A DNA stretch of 10,120 nt from Flavobacteriales bacterium UBA2426 (GTDB taxonomy: Bacteria > Bacteroidota > Bacteroidia > Flavobacteriales_F > PHOS-HE28). Under the pieces are notes generated by a model, which ran no database searches, was not told the origin of the DNA, and saw only the letters and a program-made list of their open reading frames with translations. Below, piece after piece: positions 6,165 to 10,120 of this stretch (its first letter is position 1; every line of letters starts with the position of its first letter). Location: NCBI GenBank assembly GCA_002342985.1, contig DDRC01000095.1, forward strand, positions 1 through 10,120, given 5' to 3'. A program made the translations under genes and the position numbers.

Positions 6165-8120
6165 TCACCCTTCCAATTCAATCACCACCTCCGTCCCGGC
6201 CGGGTGGCCCGCTGTGTCCTTCAGGTCGTTAATGGTGAAGCGCCCCTTCTGCTGCAGGCGGTGGGTGAGGAGTTGCAGGCGTTCGTTGGTGAGCTCGGTG
6301 CCCAGGGAGCGCTGACCGTCCGCCCGCCCGCCCGCATGCCGCCCAACGCCATTATCCCGAACCGTGCAGCGCAGACCCTTGTCCGTGGCCGTGAAGCGGA
6401 TGCTGAGCTGGCGTGGCCCTTCCTTCTCCGCCAGACCGTGCCACAAGGCGTTCTCCACGAAGGGCTGAACCAGCAGCGCGGGCAGTTCGGCCTCTTCGTC
6501 AAGCAGCGCACGGTCGGCGTCCACTTCGCACTGAAGTCCCGGCAGGCGTAGCGATTCCAGCTTCACGTATAGCCTGAGGAAGGCCATCTCCTCCTCCACG
6601 GTGATGCGGTCGTTCACGGAGTGCTCCAGCACCATGCGCATGAGCTTGCTGAGGCCTTGCAGATAGGCCAGCGCCTCCACGCTGCGGCCCTCCTTCACCA
6701 TGGCGATGGCGCTGTTCTGGCAGTTGTGGATGAAGTGTGGGTTGAGCTGGCTGCGCAGCACCTTCAGCTCCAGCAGGTCGTTCATGTGCTGCACCTGGTC
6801 GCGCTGGGCCTGCAGCTCGGCGTTGAACCGCTCCACCTCCTGGGTATGCCGTCCACGCTGGCGGTAGTTGCGGTAGAGCAGGGCCAGCAGCAGCACCAGT
6901 CCGATGGAGACCGCGGCGGCGGCCGTCCAGCGGGCCTTCAGTTTGGCCTCATTGGCGCGGCTCAGGGCGTTCTCGGTCTTCAGGAGCGCGTTCTCCCGCT
7001 CGGCTTGTTCTGTCTCGAAGGTGGCGCGCAGGCGCATGAGCTCGCGCTGGGCCTCCGCGCCGTGGAGGCTGTCCTTAAGCGCCATGTGGCGCTGGTAGTG
7101 GGCGAGGGCTTCCTCGCTCCGGCCCTGCTTCACGGCCAGCTCGGCCAAGCTCAGGTGCAGGTCCATCACCAGTTCGGTGCTGCGGGTGCGGTTGGCGAGG
7201 TCCAAGCAGGCGTCGTAGCTCGCCCGCGCCTCGGCGTATTTGCGCATGCCGCTGTAGGCCATGCCGATGCGCTGAAGGATGTAGGCCTTGTCGGCCGGGC
7301 TGTCCAGGGTGTCATAATGGGCCAAGGCACGCTGGTAGTAGGGCAGGGCCCTCTTCGGATCGCCTTCAAGGAATAGGTCGCCGCTGTTCTCCAGCACCAT
7401 GCCGGCACCATAGTGGTCCTTGGTGCTGCGGAAGAGCTGGTCGGCGCGGGCGTAGAGCGCCTGGGCCTTGGCCGGGTCGCCTTCGCTGCGCCAGGTGTTG
7501 CCCATGGCCAGCAGGCAGTTGGCCTGTTTGCTGGAGCGCCCGAGCCGTTCCTCCAGCTCCAAGGAGGCCTCCATGAAGGACCGCGCGCGGTCATACTCCT
7601 TCATCTTGCTGTACGTGGTCCCGATGGAGTAGAGCAGGATGGCGTTGCTGGCCGTGTCCTTTGCGGCTTCCGATTCCTTGAGGGCTGCCTGGAACCGCTG
7701 AAGCGCCCCCACGCGGTCGCCCTGCTTGTCGGCCAGCCAGCCCATGTTGGAAAGGGTCACAGAGGTGAAGGCGGGGTTCCCGATCCTCCGGAAGCGCGTC
7801 AGCGCCTCCTGGAAGTGGGCCTCCGCCTCCTTGAAGCGCCCTTGCTGCGTCTCCAGCCAGCCCAGGTTGTTATGCGCATCGGCGATGGCGCGTGGCTGGC
7901 CGATGCGCGAGGCGAGCGCAAGGGCCCGTTCCCCATAGCTGCGGGCGCTGTCCGGCTGGGATTGGATCAGGTTGAAGCAGAGGCGGGCGAGGGCGTCGGC
8001 GCGCGCCGTGTCATGAGCGGCCGCGGCGAGTTCGGCGCGGAGAGACGGCACCAAGGAGGCGTCCTGGGCGGTTGCGGCCGAGCAGGCGGCGAACAGGACG
8101 GCCGACAGGAGGTGACGCAT
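6165..8120 (-). CDS. TPR-containing LytS-type sensor histidine kinase
   Basis: A 651-residue protein from ATG 8120 to TGA 6165. The frame stays open upstream through the tRNA gene, which is coincidence; ATG 8120 gives a clean signal peptide (MRHLLSAVLFAACSAATAQ). Residues 77-352 hold seven TPR repeats with a regular spacing of about 40 residues, predicted to be periplasmic. A charged coiled coil (360-395) leads to one membrane helix (about 398-416), then a second coiled coil (425-455). The kinase core follows: phospho-acceptor H462 in LNPHFIHNCQN (the family usually has HFLFN.LN), the N box at N557 (VQPFVENALWHG) and the G1 box DNGVG at D589. On signal it should autophosphorylate and pass the phosphate to D55 of the regulator encoded just downstream. 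The sensed signal is unknown. ATG 8144 would add eight residues but lies inside the terminator stem, so it is unlikely. Confidence 0.93.
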   Translation of the reverse strand: MRHLLSAVLFAACSAATAQDASLVPSLRAELAAAAHDTARADALARLCFNLIQSQPDSARSYGERALALASRIGQPRAIADAHNNLGWLETQQGRFKEAEAHFQEALTRFRRIGNPAFTSVTLSNMGWLADKQGDRVGALQRFQAALKESEAAKDTASNAILLYSIGTTYSKMKEYDRARSFMEASLELEERLGRSSKQANCLLAMGNTWRSEGDPAKAQALYARADQLFRSTKDHYGAGMVLENSGDLFLEGDPKRALPYYQRALAHYDTLDSPADKAYILQRIGMAYSGMRKYAEARASYDACLDLANRTRSTELVMDLHLSLAELAVKQGRSEEALAHYQRHMALKDSLHGAEAQRELMRLRATFETEQAERENALLKTENALSRANEAKLKARWTAAAAVSIGLVLLLALLYRNYRQRGRHTQEVERFNAELQAQRDQVQHMNDLLELKVLRSQLNPHFIHNCQNSAIAMVKEGRSVEALAYLQGLSKLMRMVLEHSVNDRITVEEEMAFLRLYVKLESLRLPGLQCEVDADRALLDEEAELPALLVQPFVENALWHGLAEKEGPRQLSIRFTATDKGLRCTVRDNGVGRHAGGRADGQRSLGTELTNERLQLLTHRLQQKGRFTINDLKDTAGHPAGTEVVIELEG

Positions 8121-8133
8121 GGCGCTGGAAGCG

Positions 8134-8159
8134 AAAAAGGCCATCCGAAGATGGCCTTT
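8134..8159 (-). terminator. Rho-independent terminator of tRNA-Asp, UUCG tetraloop
   Basis: On the - strand a perfect 10-bp stem (AAAGGCCATC and GATGGCCTTT; 8150-8159 with 8136-8145) closes on a C(UUCG)G tetraloop, one of the most stable RNA loops. A run of five Ts occupies 8138-8134. It starts 4 bases after the tRNA 3' end and stops 13 bases before the kinase ATG. Confidence 0.85.
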
Positions 8160-8163
8160 CCTG

Positions 8164-8237
8164 CGGACCGGACGGGACTCGAACCCGCGACCTCCGCCGT
8201 GACAGGGCGGCATTCTAACCAGCTGAACTACCGGTCC
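8164..8237 (-). tRNA. tRNA-Asp (anticodon GTC)
   Basis: All parts of the cloverleaf are present on the - strand. The 7-bp acceptor stem is GGACCGG with CCGGTCC (8231-8237 and 8165-8171), and the discriminator is G at 8164. The D loop contains AGCTGGTTAGAA. The anticodon loop CTGTCAC gives anticodon GTC at 8203-8201, on a CCGCC/GGCGG stem. The T arm carries GGTTCGAGTCC. CCA is not encoded; CAG follows the discriminator, so CCA must be added by the nucleotidyltransferase. A promoter and a terminator flank it closely, so it can be a single-gene transcript. Confidence 0.97.
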
Positions 8238-8242
8238 GTTCA

Positions 8243-8262
8243 GCTTCGTTTTCCGACGAAGC
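8243..8262 (-). other. Hairpin in the tRNA-Asp 5' leader
   Basis: A perfect 7-bp inverted repeat (GCTTCGT at 8243-8249, ACGAAGC at 8256-8262) with a 6-base loop lies between the promoter and the mature 5' end of tRNA-Asp. No T tract follows, so it is not a terminator of the DUF58 gene. It may shape the precursor for RNase P processing (inference). Confidence 0.5.
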
Positions 8263-8267
8263 GGGTG

Positions 8268-8297
8268 CAAATGTAGGTGCCGGATCCGAACCTGCAA
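8268..8297 (-). promoter_or_regulatory. Bacteroidota-type promoter of tRNA-Asp
   Basis: On the - strand the -7 element TACATTTG (8275-8268) matches the Bacteroidota consensus TAnnTTTG exactly. A TTG at 8297-8295 stands 19 bases upstream, the expected spacing for the -33 element. Transcription should start a few bases downstream, giving a leader of about 25 bases before tRNA-Asp. The -33 element lies only 5 bases past the DUF58 stop codon. Confidence 0.75.
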
Positions 8298-8302
8298 GCG
8301 CC

Positions 8303-9226
8303 TCAATGCAGCTTGGCCCGTTTCGTCAGGAATTCCAGCAGCAGCGGCTCGAATCCGGCGTTGACGTCGGCCTCGACCAGGTCGATCCGGTACTGGCCGC
8401 ACTTGAGCTTGAGGCGGTGCCAGCGCTCGGCCATGGCCGAGCGGTAGGCTTCCCTGACCTCGGCCGGGTGGGCCTTCACCTGTTCGCCCGTCTCCAGGTC
8501 CACGAAGGTGTAGGGACGGTCCTCCAGGTCAAGCTCCAATTCGCGGCGGCGGTCCACGATGTGGAAGAGGATGATGTCGTGCTTGTTGAAGCGCAGGTGC
8601 TGGAGCGCATCGAACACCTCCGCCTCACGGTCGGTATCGTCGAGCATGTCGCTCAGGATCACCACCAGGCTGCGGCGATGGGCGCGCTGGGCGATGTCGT
8701 GCAGGGCCTCCACGAGGTGCGTCCGCTGTCCGGCGGTGGGCGCCTCCTCCGTCAGGAGCCCTTCCAGCAGCATCATCAGGTGCCTCAGGTGGGCGGAGTT
8801 GCTGCGCGCCCGCTCCGTCACCCGCATGCGGTCGCTGAACACGCTGAGTCCCACCGCATCGCGCTGCTTCCGCAGCAGTTGGATGAAGGCCGCGGCGGCG
8901 TGCACGGCGAATTCCGCTTTGTTGAACTCCTGTGCGTCGGCCCGTGCCGGGAAGTACATGGAGGAGGACGCATCGAGCACCAGTTCGCAGCGCAGGTTGG
9001 TTTCCTCCTCGTAGCGCTTCACGAAGAGCTTGTCCGTTCGGGCGAACAGCTTCCAATCGATGTGGCGCGTGCTCTCGCCGCTGTTGTAGGCGCGGTGCTC
9101 GGCGAACTCCACGCTGAAACCGTGGAAGGGGCTCTTGTGCAGGCCGGCCAGGAAGCCCTCCACCACTTGGCGGGCCTTGAATTCGAGGGGGGAGATCGCC
9201 TGGAGCCGGGATTGTTCGATGGGCAT
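8303..9226 (-). CDS. DUF58 domain-containing protein
   Basis: I choose ATG 9226 (307 residues, starting MPIEQSRLQAISPLEF). The frame is open to 9310, but the extra 28 residues overlap the upstream gene and are not family-like. The protein has the DUF58 signature at 45-78: RAYNSGESTRHIDWKLFART, then LFVKRYEEE. A von Willebrand factor A-like fold follows, with the metal-site motif DASSS (D85, S87, S89) and a later LSDMLDD (191-197). There is no membrane helix, so it is cytoplasmic. DUF58 proteins usually sit beside MoxR-type AAA+ ATPases and BatA/BatB membrane vWA proteins, and are thought to help assemble or activate protein complexes. None of these partners is in the window. It lies 38 bases after the helical hypothetical gene, so the two probably share a transcript; the tRNA-Asp promoter follows immediately. 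Confidence 0.92.
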   Translation of the reverse strand: MPIEQSRLQAISPLEFKARQVVEGFLAGLHKSPFHGFSVEFAEHRAYNSGESTRHIDWKLFARTDKLFVKRYEEETNLRCELVLDASSSMYFPARADAQEFNKAEFAVHAAAAFIQLLRKQRDAVGLSVFSDRMRVTERARSNSAHLRHLMMLLEGLLTEEAPTAGQRTHLVEALHDIAQRAHRRSLVVILSDMLDDTDREAEVFDALQHLRFNKHDIILFHIVDRRRELELDLEDRPYTFVDLETGEQVKAHPAEVREAYRSAMAERWHRLKLKCGQYRIDLVEADVNAGFEPLLLEFLTKRAKLH

Positions 9227-9264
9227 AGCGGGAGGATCAGTCTGGAGGTGCGGTACCGAAGCGG

Positions 9265-9732
9265 TCAATCGTTCTCGGGAACATCCCCTGGAAGGTTGAA
9301 GAGTCCCCAATCATCGTAGAGCCGGTCGGAATCCTTGAATGCGGCCACCCATTCCACGAACAGGGGCCTGAATTCCTCCACGGCCTCGCGCAGGAGGTCG
9401 AAGTAGCGGTCCTCATGATAGCCGGCGATCTCGAGCCCGCGCAGGGCCGCCAGCATCTCACGGCAAGCCCGCCGGATCAGGCAGGCATTCTCCATTTGCA
9501 GGTCGTACAGGTTCATTCCATGCGCCCCGGCGATCTTGGCCCCGATGAGGTAGGCGTTGGCCACGATGTCCTTCTTGCTTTCCTCCAGCATATGGTCCTC
9601 GAAACCCTGTCGTTCCCGGTTGCCGCCGCTTGCCTTGTCCGGTGCGCTTTCGACGATCGCGGTGGCCAGTTTCCTTATCTCCTCCGCCTTCTTGAAGAGC
9701 GGGGAGCTGCGGTAGTTGTCTCCTCTGTCCAT
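9265..9732 (-). CDS. Conserved helical hypothetical protein
   Basis: I choose ATG 9732 (155 residues, MDRGDNYRSSPLFKKAEEIR). The frame runs open to a GTG at 9819, but that start lies inside the thioredoxin terminator. The protein has no signal peptide or membrane helix and looks almost entirely alpha-helical, with likely helices at about 10-30, 46-70, 76-98 and 106-134. It ends in a conserved-looking tail, DDWGLFNLPGD. The pattern (SPLFKKAEEI, IAGAHG, LYDLQMENACLIRRACREML, LFVEWVAAF, WGLFN) resembles a small hypothetical family I associate with Bacteroidota and is reminiscent of four-helix-bundle proteins. No function is known to me. It probably forms an operon with DUF58 and has no link to thioredoxin beyond position. 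Confidence 0.85.
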   Translation of the reverse strand: MDRGDNYRSSPLFKKAEEIRKLATAIVESAPDKASGGNRERQGFEDHMLEESKKDIVANAYLIGAKIAGAHGMNLYDLQMENACLIRRACREMLAALRGLEIAGYHEDRYFDLLREAVEEFRPLFVEWVAAFKDSDRLYDDWGLFNLPGDVPEND

Positions 9733-9809
9733 TCGGGGCCTTCGATCCAGTAATGCAACGTTATGCACCGGATACGCTTCCGCCATGCACTGGGGGCGCT
9801 CGACCCGCG

Positions 9810-9848
9810 AATAGAACACCCCGCAGGACCTTGCAGTCCTGCGGGGTG
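9810..9848 (-). terminator. Rho-independent terminator of the thioredoxin gene
   Basis: A perfect 13-bp inverted repeat (CACCCCGCAGGAC at 9817-9829, GTCCTGCGGGGTG at 9836-9848) has a 6-base loop. It starts 20 bases past the thioredoxin stop codon. On the - strand it is followed by TTCTATT, a modest T-rich tail. Confidence 0.75.
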
Positions 9849-9868
9849 CGACTGGGTCAATCGGACGC

Positions 9869-10120
9869 TCAGGCCAGCTGCCCGTCGAGCTTCTGGGCGA
9901 GCTGCGGCTTGGGCACGGCGCCCACGCTGCGGTCCACCACCTCGCCGTTCTTGAAGAACAGGATGGTGGGGATGCTGCGGATGCCGTACTTCATGCTGAT
10001 GCCGGGGTTGTGGTCCACATTCAGCTTTCCCACCACCGCCTTGCCGTCGTATTCCTTGCCAAGTTCCTCCACGACGGGGCCCACCATGCGGCAAGGGCCG
10101 CACCATTCGGCCCAGAAGTC
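9869..10120 (-). CDS. trxA: Thioredoxin (5' end outside the window)
   Basis: The 83 visible residues cover most of a thioredoxin of about 105 residues; roughly 20 N-terminal residues and the start lie beyond the window edge. The redox-active site is [15 protein letters not shown], with the WCGPC dithiol, and the cis-proline loop is [15 protein letters not shown]. This is the classic cytoplasmic thioredoxin that reduces disulphides with electrons from thioredoxin reductase. The canonical CGPC motif and the lack of extra domains argue against a TlpA/ResA-type periplasmic thioredoxin, though the missing N-terminus could hold a signal. It ends in TGA at 9869 and is followed by its own terminator. 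Confidence 0.95.
   Translation of the reverse strand, partial: DFWAEWCGPCRMVGPVVEELGKEYDGKAVVGKLNVDHNPGISMKYGIRSIPTILFFKNGEVVDRSVGAVPKPQLAQKLDGQLA

Noticed and set aside
8121..8402. N-terminal extension of the kinase frame through the tRNA gene
   Set aside because: The extra residues are the translation of tRNA-Asp and its terminator. A clean signal peptide starts at 8120.
8306..9319. Long open frame (337 codons) on the + strand opposite DUF58
   Set aside because: It is a shadow of the GC-rich codons of a real gene on the other strand; it has no recognisable motif and is Val/Gln/His-rich.
9756..9763. Possible -7 element (TAACGTTG on the - strand) before the helical hypothetical gene
   Set aside because: It differs from TAnnTTTG at one position and has no TTG at the right distance, so it is too weak to call.
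1..10120. Mobile elements, CRISPR arrays, defence genes and phage genes
   Set aside because: I looked for transposase, integrase and Cas motifs and for evenly spaced direct repeats and saw none.

Overview
The window looks like chromosomal DNA from a GC-rich member of the Bacteroidota, most likely a Flavobacteriales-type lineage (inference). Three things point there. Two proteins end in type IX secretion system (T9SS) type A sorting domains. The tRNA-Asp gene has a Bacteroidota-style promoter (TTG-N19-TACATTTG). None of the gene starts shows a convincing Shine-Dalgarno sequence. No mobile element, phage gene, CRISPR array or defence system is visible.

Layout. Positions 1-2388 (+ strand) hold the 3' end of a Gly/Asn-rich, probably surface-exposed protein, followed 6 bases later by a secreted fibronectin type III (FN3) repeat protein. 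Two perfect hairpins at 2416-2516 separate this pair from everything else, which lies on the - strand and is best read from right to left. In that order come: a thioredoxin cut by the window edge (9869-10120) with its terminator; a small all-helical conserved hypothetical (9265-9732); a DUF58 protein (8303-9226); tRNA-Asp(GTC) with its own promoter and a UUCG-tetraloop terminator (8164-8237); a TPR-containing LytS-type sensor histidine kinase (6165-8120); its LytTR response regulator (5326-6066); and two T9SS cargo proteins (3533-5218 and 2537-3511).

How they fit. The kinase and regulator are adjacent, in the same direction, and belong to families that normally pair: a periplasmic TPR sensor with one membrane helix signals to a LytTR DNA-binding regulator. 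The two cargo genes follow on the same strand and may be co-transcribed or regulated with the pair, but the sequence does not prove this. The helical hypothetical and the DUF58 gene are 38 bases apart and are probably one operon; the usual MoxR ATPase partner of DUF58 is not in the window.

The most unusual signals are non-coding. A GTAG-headed inverted repeat resembling a REP element lies between the kinase and regulator genes (6103-6135). A strong tRNA terminator ends only 13 bases before the kinase start codon. A small GC hairpin directly abuts the start codon of the larger T9SS cargo gene. I found no convincing evidence of a wholly new multi-gene system; the least understood genes are the FN3 protein with its truncated upstream partner, and the helical hypothetical next to DUF58.
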